Part shown: positions 25,427-35,195 of the stretch, one piece after another
Layout of the letters: every line of letters begins with the position of its first letter
How positions within the stretch are numbered: position 1 is the stretch's first letter
Source of the DNA: DATEUP01 sp041485285
GTDB taxonomy: Archaea > Thermoplasmatota > DTKX01 > DATEUP01
DNA: 64,000 nucleotides
Direction: 5' to 3'
NCBI GenBank assembly: GCA_041485285.1
Contig: JBGPJF010000005.1
Span: 1-64,000, forward strand
The notes under the pieces: generated by a model
What the model was told of the DNA's origin: nothing
Databases searched by the model: none
What the model saw: the letters and a program-made list of their open reading frames with translations, nothing else
Made by a program: the position numbers and the translations under genes

Positions 25427-25611
25427 ACGCCACCTCCCCCGCCTGATATTGCCCGGAGCCAGCAGACTAAAGCGCGCGCCGATCGCTGGGTCGCTTGATA
25501 AGCGTTCGCGTGTTTGCGCGCCCGGCAAAGTAGGGGCGTCCAGCACCGCTGGCCGCCCCCCGCCCCGGATACCTTTTTGTAGCGCGCACGGGGCTTGCCA
25601 AAAGAGTTGCG

Positions 25612-26973
25612 TTGGCGGCACATTCCAGCCTTTGGGCGTACGCGAAAGTATGCCGTCTCGAGTACCTGCGGGGCGAAGCCCCGGCGGTGCTGATCCCCGC
25701 CCTCATCACGACCACCTCCCTGCGCGCGCTCTTTTCCCCGGCAGTGCTCGAGGCGGTGGCGGTATTCGCCGTGCTTTACCTTTCGGGGTTTATCGTCAAC
25801 GCGCTTGCCGACCGCGACCTCGATGTCAAGTACGACACCTTCAAGCGCCAGATCGGGGAGGCGACGGCGCGCCTGGGCGCCAAGCGCGTGCGCGTCCTGC
25901 TCGGCGCCCACCTCGTGATCGCCCTGTCGCTTGCGGCGCACCTCTCCATCGCGATGGCGGCCCCCGAGCTCTTTGGGCTTGCAGCTGTCGGCACTTTCCT
26001 CGCGATGGCCTACTCGCTGCCGCCGCTCCACCTGAAAGTCCGCGGCGTCGCGGCGCACGCGGTCGCGCTGTCGCTCTCCGCGTTCGCGATCCCGTTCCTT
26101 TTCCTCTACCGTGTAGCGGCCGGCGAAATCGACGCGATCGGGTTGGGGATTTGCGCCGCATTTACGCTAACGCACTACGGACTCACCTACACAAATCAGG
26201 CGTACGACTTCGACCTCGACCTCAGGGAGGGCGTCAAGACGCCGCCGGTGCGTTTGGGATTGCGGCGGTCGCTTGCGGCCTCCGCGGCGATGGTTGCCGT
26301 GGGGCTCCCCGCACTCACGTTCGGGCTCGTTTTCCTCGCGCTGTCTCGCCCCATCGTCGCAGCCGCGTGGGGGACCCCCGGGGCTTTCGCGATTGCCCTG
26401 GGGACGCCCGCCTTGCTTTGGGCAGGCTACGCCGTGCCGCTGCGCGGCCTTGCAAAAATGCGCGCGGCCGTCCGCGAGGCCCCATCGGAATCCGAGGCGG
26501 TCCCGCGGATGCGCACCGTGGTCAACTACGCCAATTTCCACGCCGCTGGCATCGCTGCGATGGCCGCTTTTGGGCTGCTCTTCTTCGCGGCCACGGTCCA
26601 AGCGAGCGTCGTGCTCGACAATCAGGCCGTCGAGTCGCTCGAGTTTTCAGGCGAGCCCACTGCCGGCCCCGGGCCGTTCACCCATACGCTCGTGTTCACC
26701 CTCCACATCCACAACGGGGGCGCGCGCCCGCTGCCGCCGTGGGCCGTCCAGGTCGTTGTCAACGCGAGCGAACCGGGGGGCGTCTCCCACACGCGCGTGC
26801 ACATTTGGATGACCCCGCTGCCCCCAGGGGCCACCGTTGAGATCAGCGGCTACGTGTTCCCGACCCCCGCGCAGTTCAGCGGCGTGCGCCTCGATTTCAC
26901 CCTGCGCATCGACTCCAACCGCGACGGCCTTGACTACCGCCAGGTCGACGCCGCATCCCTTACCGTCCCCTGA
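25612..26973 (+). CDS. UbiA-family prenyltransferase fused to a C-terminal extracytoplasmic domain
   Basis: 453 residues. The first 340 contain about nine membrane helices with the UbiA metal motifs N63-x3-D67-x3-D71 and Y-D199-x3-D203, which bind the isoprenoid diphosphate through Mg. Archaeal relatives make archaeal ether lipids or prenylated quinones and tetrapyrroles. Unusually, residues 345-453 form an added beta-rich domain (H-N-G-G, N-A-S-E, D-S-N-R-D-G) likely outside the cell. TTG 25612 is supported by an AT-rich element at about 25571-25582. A diverged paralogue follows in the same direction. Confidence 0.85.
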   Translation: MAAHSSLWAYAKVCRLEYLRGEAPAVLIPALITTTSLRALFSPAVLEAVAVFAVLYLSGFIVNALADRDLDVKYDTFKRQIGEATARLGAKRVRVLLGAHLVIALSLAAHLSIAMAAPELFGLAAVGTFLAMAYSLPPLHLKVRGVAAHAVALSLSAFAIPFLFLYRVAAGEIDAIGLGICAAFTLTHYGLTYTNQAYDFDLDLREGVKTPPVRLGLRRSLAASAAMVAVGLPALTFGLVFLALSRPIVAAAWGTPGAFAIALGTPALLWAGYAVPLRGLAKMRAAVREAPSESEAVPRMRTVVNYANFHAAGIAAMAAFGLLFFAATVQASVVLDNQAVESLEFSGEPTAGPGPFTHTLVFTLHIHNGGARPLPPWAVQVVVNASEPGGVSHTRVHIWMTPLPPGATVEISGYVFPTPAQFSGVRLDFTLRIDSNRDGLDYRQVDAASLTVP

Positions 26974-27047
26974 GCCGCGCGAACAAAACCGCGGCCCACC
27001 CAGGCTTCCCCCCACGACTGCCGCGCTTTCGTTCCTGTTGCGTCAAC

Positions 27048-27057
27048 AATTAAATAG
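27048..27057 (+). promoter_or_regulatory. TATA box for the second UbiA-like gene
   Basis: aattaaatag, 42-51 bases before GTG 27099. Transcription start near 27078 would leave a leader with a GGGGGGC ribosome site, so this paralogue is transcribed on its own. Confidence 0.55.
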
Positions 27058-27098
27058 CGTGCTCGGGCTGGCCCACGTCCTTCAAACGGGGGGCGCAA

Positions 27099-28466
27099 GT
27101 GACCTTCATCCAGGCGATGGCCCGCATCTGCCGCGCCGAGTACATCAAAGGCGAACTGCCCGCCGTATTCATCCCCGCGCTCCTCTGCGCCACCTCCTTT
27201 GGGACCCTGTTCTCGATCCAGGTGATCGAGTCGATCATCGTGTTCTCGCTGCTCTATGTCACGGGCTTCATGATCAACTCCGTCACCGACCGCGAGATCG
27301 ACCTCAAGTACAGCACCTTCAAGCGGGCGATCGGAAACGCCGCGGGAGAACTCGGCGACCGGCGGATCCTCGGGCTCATCGCCGGCCAGATCGCGGTGGG
27401 GATGGTGCTCACCGTCGACTTGGCCCAGCGGATCAACAACCTGTGGCTCGTTCCGCTGGCGCTCGGCGGCCTGTTCCTCGGGCTTGCGTATTCGGCAAAG
27501 CCGTTCGCCTTCAAGACCCGCGGGGTGGCGGCGCACGCGGTCTCGCTGTCCCTTTCGGCGTTCACGGTCCCGTTCCTGTTCCTCTACATCGCTGCGCGCG
27601 GGTCGCTCGACGCGCCCGGTGTGCTCCTCGTGTCCGCTTTCAGCATCTCGGCGTACTCCCTCGAGTACATCAACCAGGCTTACGACTTCACGGAGGACCT
27701 GAAGGCGGGGGTCGCAACGCCTGCGGTGCGCATGGGGCTCCGGCGGTCGCTGCGCTTCGCGTTCACGCTTTGCGCGATCTCCCTTCCGCTCCTCGCCTTT
27801 TCGCTCGGGTACTTCGCGCTCTCGCGGCCGGCCGTGGCGCTTGCGGCCGGAGCCGACGCCCGCCCCCTCATCGCACTTGGAGCCGTCGCGGCCGTGACCG
27901 CGGGCTACTTCCTCCCCTTGCGGGGCATGGCGCGTCTTTCGCGCGAGGCGAAGGCCGCGGGATCGGACTCCGACGAGCTGGTGGCGGCGGTGCACCGCGA
28001 GTGCAACTACTCGCTTTGGCAGGCGGCCGGGGTCACGGGGCTTGCGAGCTTCGCCCTTGCCGTATTCATGGTGTCGGCTTCCGTCACGGGCTCGCTCTCC
28101 GCCTCGGCCGGCCAGGGATTTGCCTTTGACAGCTCAACGGCAGCGTCAAGTTCGATGGACGCGGGCCTGCCGTTTGCCGACATCAGCGGCGCCGTACTCG
28201 GGCGGGCTGCGGCCCCCAACTTGCCCTCCCAGGCAATCGTGAAGGTCGAGTTGTTTTCGGGTGGCGATGCGCTCCCGTACCGCGTCGCGCTCGTGCCGAT
28301 CGTACTGCCCCACGAGGGCGGCGCCGCACCGTTCCACGCTGCACCCCAGCCGATGCGCGTGGGCGCGCAAACCACCGCGAAGTTGACGCTGCTCGTGGAC
28401 GCCACGCTCTCGGGCGCCGCGCAGACCGCGGCCGTCGTCCTCGAGTTGGCCGTGCGCTCCGCCTGA
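27099..28466 (+). CDS. Second UbiA-family prenyltransferase fused to a C-terminal extracytoplasmic domain
   Basis: 455 residues, clearly paralogous to the protein encoded at 25612: the same R-x-E-Y start, N60-x3-D64-x3-D68 with K-Y-S-T-F-K-R, a T-R-G-V-A-A-H-A-V-S-L-S-L-S-A-F helix, and N-Q-A-Y-D-F-x-E-D-L as second metal motif. The membrane part ends near residue 330; the following 125 residues form a second type of beta-rich domain with little resemblance to its paralogue. It converges with the clostripain-like protease gene. The lipid or cofactor product is unknown. Confidence 0.85.
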   Translation: MTFIQAMARICRAEYIKGELPAVFIPALLCATSFGTLFSIQVIESIIVFSLLYVTGFMINSVTDREIDLKYSTFKRAIGNAAGELGDRRILGLIAGQIAVGMVLTVDLAQRINNLWLVPLALGGLFLGLAYSAKPFAFKTRGVAAHAVSLSLSAFTVPFLFLYIAARGSLDAPGVLLVSAFSISAYSLEYINQAYDFTEDLKAGVATPAVRMGLRRSLRFAFTLCAISLPLLAFSLGYFALSRPAVALAAGADARPLIALGAVAAVTAGYFLPLRGMARLSREAKAAGSDSDELVAAVHRECNYSLWQAAGVTGLASFALAVFMVSASVTGSLSASAGQGFAFDSSTAASSSMDAGLPFADISGAVLGRAAAPNLPSQAIVKVELFSGGDALPYRVALVPIVLPHEGGAAPFHAAPQPMRVGAQTTAKLTLLVDATLSGAAQTAAVVLELAVRSA

Positions 28467-28470
28467 GCCG

Positions 28471-31400
28471 TTAGGGCGGCGGGGGAGCGGGCGGAGCCCG
28501 CTTGCGCGTGGCGAAGACCCAGAGGCCCAGGCAAGCCGCCGCGAGCCCAACGACCGCCAGCCACTCGAGGATCGGAGGGGGCGGCGGGGCCGTGAAGTCG
28601 TAGCTCACTTGGAAAGTCCGCGAGAGAGTGCCGCCTTCGGCGATGAGCACCAGCTCGATCGCGCCGCTTGCGCCGGCGTCGGCGGGGCCGAAGATGCGCA
28701 CTTTGAGCGTGACGTTTTGCCCCGGCGGCACGACGAAGGTGTCGTTTGCCGGCTCGAGTTCGACGCGCGTGCCCACCGGCACGTACCCCAGGAGCACGGT
28801 CACCGGCTCGGGGGTGTTGCCGAAGTTCTCGACGAGCACATTGCGCACCAGCGTGCGCGTCCCCTCGCCGGCCGCAACCGAGAGCGTCGTGCGCAGGTCG
28901 TGGACGGCCTCCACGCGCACTTCGAACGTCGCGTTCACGCTCACGCCGAGGCGGGCGTCGGCCGCGCTCAGCGTCACCTTGTAGGGACCGGCGAAGGGAG
29001 GCGCGGCGAAGTGCGTCGTGCCGTTGACCACAGCGGCTGCGCCCGGCTCGAGCAGCCCGGCATCGGGGGGCAGGGTGATCGTCAGGTTGGGGTCGGCGCC
29101 AAGCGCGGCGAGGGCCGGGATGAGGTTCGTGTTCCCGGTGTTCGTGAGGCGCACATGGAATTCGGCCGTGCCGTTGGCTGGGGCGGCAAGGTGCGGCTCG
29201 AGGGGCTCGACGGCAAGGGCGGGCGCGGCCCTCACGCGCACCGACACGATCGCCGTAAAGCGCATCCCCGATGAGTCCGACACGGCAACCGCCTCGACCG
29301 TATACGGCCGGTCGGCGGCCGAAAGCCCGGCATCCGTGAGGGTCAGGTGTGCGGAGGCCGCCTGCGAGGGAGAAAGCGTAAAGGTGGCCGCATCCACGCG
29401 AGCCTGGAGCTTCGGCTCCATCGCTTCGAGCGACAGCGTGAACGTCTCGCGGCCGTTGCCGGTGTTCTGCAGCAGGAGCGTGACGTTCGCAGTCCCCCGC
29501 GCGTCGAGTTCGAGGTCGCTCGGCTGCGGGCGCAACGTCGCGCCGTAGCTTTCGTTGACCGCGACGCGGATGGACGCTGAGGCCGCCACCAGGCCGTCGC
29601 CGCGGGAGGAGGCCCCCACTTCGAAGGTCGCTTCGTCGCCGCCTTGCGCCGCCGCCGGCAGCAGCACATCGACGGTGATCGTTGTGGTATTGCGCCCCGG
29701 CAGGGTCGCGGTCGTCGAAACGAGGGCCACTTGCCAGGTCGCGTTGGACAGGTTGGCCACCGAGAGGTCGTAGGTGTCGGCCTCGGTGCCGCGGTTTTGG
29801 AGCTCGAGCTCGATGGCGGTCGGCGTGGGCCCGAGCGACGCCCGCGCCGTCCCGGGGGGGCCCCTGAGCGCCACGGAGAAATTCACGACTTCCACGGTGC
29901 GGGACTGCACGTTGTTCGAGGCGTTCAGCTCAAGCGCGCCGGGGGGTTCGCTCGACACGCGCAGTTCGAGCCGCTGGGTGCCCCGCGCGGCGGTGAAGTT
30001 CCCCGTCCAGGGAACGCGGTCGCCGGGGTGGAGGGGCCCCACCGTGAAGTTCGCGACTTCCGTGACGTTGCCGCCGGTGTCGGTGAACACTGCAGTGATG
30101 CGGGCAAGGGCGATGTCCTCGAACCCGAGATTTGCAATTTCGCTTGCCGCGTCGACGACCTCCGAAGGCAGCGGCAGGTCTTGCGACAACACGATGGGCG
30201 CGACGGCAAGGTCAGGGAGCGGCCGCGTGACGAGGAGGTCGAGGTCGAGGTACGCGACGACGGAGGGCGTGCTTGCCGATCGGACGAACAGGGTGACGGG
30301 GGACGCGCCTTCCACCGCCGAGGCGTTGGCGGAAAGTTGCAGCGTGATGTTGAACGGCGGGGGCGGCGCGGTGGAGAGGCTCACGGCGCCGGTGGTCCCG
30401 GCGCCCGAGACGCCCGGGGGCAGCCCCGACCACCCGATGTCGAAGCTCGGGTAGGGCGAGCGCGGCGTGAGCGTCAGGTTGACCGTGCGCGTGCGGTTGA
30501 CCGCGACGGCGAGCTCGGTAAGGGCAGGCGCGAAGGTGACCAGAGGCGCCTCGACATGAAGGAGCCGCTCGACCGTGGTCGAGGGCACGCCCGAGGCGGA
30601 CACGGCGCGGAAGGTGAATACGACGTCCCCCGAATCGGCCCCCGCGTCCAAGACGGCCGACGCCTGGAGCGGAGCTGCGCCCTGCGCCACCGGCGCGAAG
30701 TCCGCCCATCCGGCCTTGGACTCCGCCGTGACCTCTCCGCCACCCTGCAAAGTCACGGAAACGGACGAACCGAAGCGTCGCGCGACGGCCTCTCCCGGCG
30801 ACGGGGAAAGCACCTGGAGCGAGGGGCGGAGGCCCCCGGAGGGCACCCCCGAGAGGAACGCCGTGAGCGCTTCGTCCCAGTACCCGTCCTTGGCAAACGC
30901 CGTGGTCGGGTAGCGCGGCGAGATCCCAATCGAGGGGAGGTACACCGACATCCCCGACCAGCCGGTGTAGTAGAGGGAGTGCGCCTCGTCAACGAGCGTG
31001 GTGTTGAGCGCCTGGCGCGCGGCGGAGGCGGCCGATCGCAGCGACGCGGGCAAGCGGGCATCTTCGGAGAGCAGCCGCGTGAACTCGCCAAGGTCGTAGG
31101 CCTCGCCGGTGAACATCGCCGGCGACCCGGCGCGCGCGTCCCTGATCGCCTGCTCGGCCGACGAGGCGTTCGCGGTGCCCGGGTCCTCGACCACGGCCGC
31201 GATTTCTGAGCCGAGGGCGCTCACTGCATCGAAGAGCACCGTGCGCACGCTCGACATGCGCACGGCGGACATCATCGTCTCGCCCTGGGCCCCGTAGGGG
31301 TCGACGTAGGCGGGCACGAGCGCGCCCGCGAGCGCCTCGGGCGAGATCGAGGGGTCTTCGACCAAAGGTGCAAGCATCGACGCGTAGGGCCACCCGGCGG

Positions 31401-32196
31401 CCGGCTCGCGGTCCTGGGCCGCGACCTGGAAGTCGGCAAGCCAAGCGAACTCGTAGGCCGCCTCCACGCTCTGCATCAGGCAGGCGTCGAACGCGAGGAG
31501 GTCGAAGGGCCGGCCGAGGTGGGACGCGCCGGCGGCCAGCGCCTGCGTGAGCTCGCCAAGCGACAGGTGGTCGTTATCCGTCTCGTCCTCCCCGAAGCCG
31601 GAGAGGCCGAACCCGTGGTCCCACAGGACGACCATGTAGTGCGCGGCCGGGTAGGTGTCAACGCCCCACACAAGGAAATTGGCGAGCGTCTGCGGGTCGC
31701 CCATGTCCAACTCGCCCATGGACGCAACGAGCGCCGAGGTCACGGTGGCCGTGTCGCTGTCGTGGCCGATCAGGTACCGGCGCGCTTCGGTCCAGTCGCC
31801 GTTGCTCGCGTCGTTGCCCGGCGCACGGTCCACCTCGACGGCCATACGCACCGACGCGCTTGCTGGCGCCGACTCCATCTCGTTGAGGTCTTGAATCGCA
31901 AACGGCTCGAGGCCGTTGTCGGCAACCATGTAGACAAGGACCGTCCAGTTGACGGGGGCCGCAAGCGGCGCGCGCAACGTCGGCGGCGGGGTAACGGCTC
32001 GGTCGGCGACATCGCCCTCAAGGGCCGAGGCGTCGGGCGTGCGCATCCCCGCGGCGGCGGTGCTTTGAGAAAGCGAGTAGGCTGGCGCAGCCACAACGGG
32101 CGGCTGCAGGATCGCCGCGGCGGCCGCGCTCGGCAGGGTGAGCAAAACCACGACCAGCAAGGACGCAAGCGGCCGCCACGAGCCCGGAGCCAACAC
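28471..32196 (-). CDS. Secreted clostripain-family (C11) protease with repeated NEW3/CARDB-type domains
   Basis: About 1241 residues from GTG 32196. A signal peptide (1-28) is followed by a C11 caspase-fold domain. W-T-V-L-V-Y-M-V-A-D-N and D-L-N-E-M-E come first, then the catalytic His in V-V-L-W-D-H-G-F-G (about 194) and the catalytic Cys in F-D-A-C-L-M-Q (about 239). After residue 500 come beta-sandwich domains of the CARDB and NEW3 (alpha-galactosidase-associated) kinds, a Pro stretch and one membrane helix with a basic tail. It acts at the outer membrane face. The start follows a GGGAGGAT ribosome site (32207-32200). It is last in a row of co-oriented giant surface genes. Confidence 0.88.
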   Translation of the reverse strand: MLAPGSWRPLASLLVVVLLTLPSAAAAAILQPPVVAAPAYSLSQSTAAAGMRTPDASALEGDVADRAVTPPPTLRAPLAAPVNWTVLVYMVADNGLEPFAIQDLNEMESAPASASVRMAVEVDRAPGNDASNGDWTEARRYLIGHDSDTATVTSALVASMGELDMGDPQTLANFLVWGVDTYPAAHYMVVLWDHGFGLSGFGEDETDNDHLSLGELTQALAAGASHLGRPFDLLAFDACLMQSVEAAYEFAWLADFQVAAQDREPAAGWPYASMLAPLVEDPSISPEALAGALVPAYVDPYGAQGETMMSAVRMSSVRTVLFDAVSALGSEIAAVVEDPGTANASSAEQAIRDARAGSPAMFTGEAYDLGEFTRLLSEDARLPASLRSAASAARQALNTTLVDEAHSLYYTGWSGMSVYLPSIGISPRYPTTAFAKDGYWDEALTAFLSGVPSGGLRPSLQVLSPSPGEAVARRFGSSVSVTLQGGGEVTAESKAGWADFAPVAQGAAPLQASAVLDAGADSGDVVFTFRAVSASGVPSTTVERLLHVEAPLVTFAPALTELAVAVNRTRTVNLTLTPRSPYPSFDIGWSGLPPGVSGAGTTGAVSLSTAPPPPFNITLQLSANASAVEGASPVTLFVRSASTPSVVAYLDLDLLVTRPLPDLAVAPIVLSQDLPLPSEVVDAASEIANLGFEDIALARITAVFTDTGGNVTEVANFTVGPLHPGDRVPWTGNFTAARGTQRLELRVSSEPPGALELNASNNVQSRTVEVVNFSVALRGPPGTARASLGPTPTAIELELQNRGTEADTYDLSVANLSNATWQVALVSTTATLPGRNTTTITVDVLLPAAAQGGDEATFEVGASSRGDGLVAASASIRVAVNESYGATLRPQPSDLELDARGTANVTLLLQNTGNGRETFTLSLEAMEPKLQARVDAATFTLSPSQAASAHLTLTDAGLSAADRPYTVEAVAVSDSSGMRFTAIVSVRVRAAPALAVEPLEPHLAAPANGTAEFHVRLTNTGNTNLIPALAALGADPNLTITLPPDAGLLEPGAAAVVNGTTHFAAPPFAGPYKVTLSAADARLGVSVNATFEVRVEAVHDLRTTLSVAAGEGTRTLVRNVLVENFGNTPEPVTVLLGYVPVGTRVELEPANDTFVVPPGQNVTLKVRIFGPADAGASGAIELVLIAEGGTLSRTFQVSYDFTAPPPPPILEWLAVVGLAAACLGLWVFATRKRAPPAPPPP

Positions 32197-32289
32197 GTAA
32201 TCCTCCCGCGGCCAGGCTACCTGGCCAGCCTGCGCGCGCGCCATAACTACCTTTCGCGCTTGCACCGCGAGCGCGTCCGGTCGCGAGGC

Positions 32290-35136
32290 TTACTGCCTTT
32301 GCTGAGGCTTCTTGCGGCGCATCATCAAGACCGCGACGGCAGCAACCGCCGCGATCACGACCACGGCCCCCACGACGAGCATCGTGTTGTCACCGGGCCC
32401 ATTGTTCGTTTTGGGCGTGACGACCACCGTGACGTTCGTGCGCCCCTCGCCGCCGTGGCCGTCCGAGACCCGCAGCGTGACGTCGTGCGTCCCGGCGGCA
32501 AGCTTCGTGGCGAACGTCTGCTGGTCGCCGATCGGCGCGAACACGCGGTCGCTCGACCAGCTGTAGGTGAGCGTGTCGCCGTCGGGGTCGGTCGCCGTCG
32601 AAGAGAACGAGATCTCGTCGCCCTCGGCGAAGGTGAGGTGGCCCGCGGTCGGCGAGGTGATCGTGACATTGGTCGGCGCCTGGTTGAGGTTCTCGATGAG
32701 GAGGGTCCACGACGCTTCAGCATAGCCGCCGTGGCTGTCGGAAATGTTGACCTTCAAGACGACCGAGCGGTTGCCCGCCGAGCTAACTTCGGCGGCGTAC
32801 CGGAAGGTGGGCTGCACTTGCCCGTTCTGGCCCACGCCGTCGACGAACCAGGTGTAGTTCAGCAGGTTGCCGTCGACATCCGTCGCGGTGACGGCGAAGT
32901 CCTTGAACGAGCCTTCCTGGACGGTAGCCGGGGACACGGGGGGCGTCTTCACATTCACGACCGGCGGGTCGTTGACCGCGAGCACGGTGACGCGGACCGA
33001 CGCGGGGAACGACTCCTCGTGGCCGTCCCATGCCCTCACTTCGAAATAGTAGATGTTTGCGACATCCGGGTGCGGCCGGATCGTGATGACGGGCCCCGTC
33101 ACGTCGACGTCGATCTCCGCGGGGACGCCGGCCACGCGGTAGGTGAGGTTGTCCCCGTCAATGTCGAAGAAGGTTCCCAGGGTGCCGTTGTACGATAGGG
33201 TTGCGAGGTTGACCGAGACAAGCGAGTCCTCATTGCACTCCTGGAACGGAATACTGCCGCGCGCCTCGGGGGGGTCGTTGACGGGCCCCACGATGATAAG
33301 CGCCGCGGCATCCACGCACGTGCCGTTGGTGTCGCAGGCTTCCCAGACCACGGCGTTTTGGCCATTGAAGTTCCGCTCGGGGCTCAGGTCGGCAAAACCC
33401 GTGGCGTTGTCGATCGAGATCGTGATGTTGTAGTTGCCCGACACCGCGTAACTGAGGACATCGCCGTCGGCGTCTGCAAACCAGAGGCCGATATTCTTAG
33501 CGGTAACGGTGACGTCCTCGGTCATCTGGAAGCTCGTTGGAGCCGCGACGTTCCTAGGAGGATCGTTCACGGCCAGCACCGTGACGCACAGCTGCGCCGT
33601 CACGCTGAGGTTCTTCGGGTCGAAGCCCTGGAAATTCCGGCACCCGGCCCCCGACCAATTCGCGGTGGCCGTAACGTTGACCATGTAGCTGCCGTCGAAG
33701 GTGAAGTTGAACCCGGCGGGGTCGCTGCCCGTCATGTTGATCCGCGGCGTGCAGTCGGGGAGGTCGCCGAGCTTGCAGTCGTTGTCGTAGAACAGCGTGT
33801 TGAGGTTGTAGCCGATGACGGGCACGTCCTCATCGGTGGTGACCGACTGGTTCAGGGCGATCGGCCGGTCGTTGATCCACACCTTCAGGGAGTACCGGCC
33901 CGCGGCCGGCAGCCCGCTATTCATCCGCACCTCGATGAAGTACCAATGCGTTGTGTAGCCGAGTTCGGCGGCGTTCATCCGGTACGAAAAGGCCTCAACG
34001 TCCTCGCCGCCGGAGGGGAACACGTGGCTGGCGGCCGCCTTCGAGTAGGTCGACCCATTGAGCGACTGGTTGTAGAGCCGCGAGGAAATGTCGATTTGGG
34101 TGGACGTGGCGTTCACCCAGATGGTGGCGTTTTCGGGGAGGAAAATCTTGAACATGTGCGTGCGCTCAAAGGAATAATCGAGGGCGTTGACTCCCGAGTT
34201 GTTTATCCAGTTGTCCGTGGCAACGCACGTTGTCGAGAAGTCAAAGCAGGTGGGCAAGTTGGGATTGTAGTTGAATACGCCGAAGGTGATCGAATACGAC
34301 GAGGTCTGCCCGTTGGTCCAAATGCGGATGTAATAGGTTCCGGAAGGGGGCAGGCGGTATGCCGCGGGGGAGACGATAAAGAAACACGTGTTTCCGACTG
34401 GGTAGATGGGGTTCGGATCCTCCAAGGCCACGCCGGTCGCATTGTAAAACTCAACTTGGTAGGGGCTGCACGTGAGGTTGGTGATTTGGAAATAGAGGTA
34501 AGGCGGGGGGGTAAAGGTCGCATCGAGCCGGAAGAAGTCCTGCTGATCGGTTGGCTCGGTCACGCTGTTGGTGACCGTGAGGCCGTCGCTAATGGTGGTC
34601 GCCTCGGAAAGCCGGTTGTTGTTGTCGCTCGAAACACCGGTGACATTCGACCACCAGGTGACGTTGTAGAGCCCGTTCACATTGACGCAGCGCTGCAGGA
34701 AGAGGTAGTACGACCCATCCATCCGAGTGGTCGTGTCGAAATAGTAATCGACGATCCCCGCCTGCGCGGTAATTTGGCCCTCGAACGCGAGTTCGAAGTG
34801 CTCGGGCGACTTCAAGTGCCCCTCGAAGCGGGTCGGCGGGGCGAACGCGGGGTCTCCGAGGTAAATGTGAAACCTCAAGTCACGGCCGGCAGGCATCCAC
34901 ACGGACAGGACGTCCACATCGTTGGCGCTGCAGTCCATGTCGAAGAGCATCTCTGTGGAAGCGTTGGTCGTGACATTGAGCGCCGTCGTGTAGTTGTTGA
35001 ACGTCTCGTCGTAGGTCTTGGACAGGTCCCAGGCCTGCGGGGTGGGGGCGGCGGCCGCCGACGGCATAGCCGCAAGGGCTCCGATGAGAATTCCAAACGC
35101 AATTCCAACAATCGCGAGCGCCGTCTTCTTGTCCAT
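32290..35136 (-). CDS. Giant surface protein with pre-peptidase-like and cadherin-like repeats
   Basis: 948 residues. The signal peptide covers 1-29. The N-terminal 450 residues hold Tyr/Asn-rich beta domains with G-T-Y-Y-I-R-I-W signatures of pre-peptidase (PPC) domains. Then come tandem cadherin-like repeats with recurring V-N-D-P-P and D-x-D-G-D motifs, which normally bind calcium, and one PKD-like domain. It ends in a Pro/Gly/Asn linker, a membrane helix and R-R-K-K, without the P-G-F motif. Many N-x-S/T sites suggest glycosylation. It is the smaller paralogue of the proteins encoded upstream at 35196 and 37945. Confidence 0.85.
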   Translation of the reverse strand: MDKKTALAIVGIAFGILIGALAAMPSAAAAPTPQAWDLSKTYDETFNNYTTALNVTTNASTEMLFDMDCSANDVDVLSVWMPAGRDLRFHIYLGDPAFAPPTRFEGHLKSPEHFELAFEGQITAQAGIVDYYFDTTTRMDGSYYLFLQRCVNVNGLYNVTWWSNVTGVSSDNNNRLSEATTISDGLTVTNSVTEPTDQQDFFRLDATFTPPPYLYFQITNLTCSPYQVEFYNATGVALEDPNPIYPVGNTCFFIVSPAAYRLPPSGTYYIRIWTNGQTSSYSITFGVFNYNPNLPTCFDFSTTCVATDNWINNSGVNALDYSFERTHMFKIFLPENATIWVNATSTQIDISSRLYNQSLNGSTYSKAAASHVFPSGGEDVEAFSYRMNAAELGYTTHWYFIEVRMNSGLPAAGRYSLKVWINDRPIALNQSVTTDEDVPVIGYNLNTLFYDNDCKLGDLPDCTPRINMTGSDPAGFNFTFDGSYMVNVTATANWSGAGCRNFQGFDPKNLSVTAQLCVTVLAVNDPPRNVAAPTSFQMTEDVTVTAKNIGLWFADADGDVLSYAVSGNYNITISIDNATGFADLSPERNFNGQNAVVWEACDTNGTCVDAAALIIVGPVNDPPEARGSIPFQECNEDSLVSVNLATLSYNGTLGTFFDIDGDNLTYRVAGVPAEIDVDVTGPVITIRPHPDVANIYYFEVRAWDGHEESFPASVRVTVLAVNDPPVVNVKTPPVSPATVQEGSFKDFAVTATDVDGNLLNYTWFVDGVGQNGQVQPTFRYAAEVSSAGNRSVVLKVNISDSHGGYAEASWTLLIENLNQAPTNVTITSPTAGHLTFAEGDEISFSSTATDPDGDTLTYSWSSDRVFAPIGDQQTFATKLAAGTHDVTLRVSDGHGGEGRTNVTVVVTPKTNNGPGDNTMLVVGAVVVIAAVAAVAVLMMRRKKPQQRQ

Positions 35137-35152
35137 TCAATCACCGGGGGCC

Positions 35153-35176
35153 GCATCCAAAACGGATGCTGGATGC
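35153..35176. repeat. Short inverted and direct repeat between two surface protein genes
   Basis: gcatcc (35153-35158), a five-base loop, and ggatgc (35164-35169) can form a six-pair hairpin. ggatgc is repeated at 35171-35176. It lies between the stop of one surface gene and the start of the next and could act as an attenuator or processing site. Confidence 0.35.
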
Positions 35177-35195
35177 TGGGTCACCGGGGAGGATG

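Noticed and set aside
25427..25621. N-terminal extension of the Lrp-like protein up to 25621
   Set aside because: The added 66 residues are Arg/Gly/Pro-rich and the ribosome site and first domain strand fix the start at 25426.
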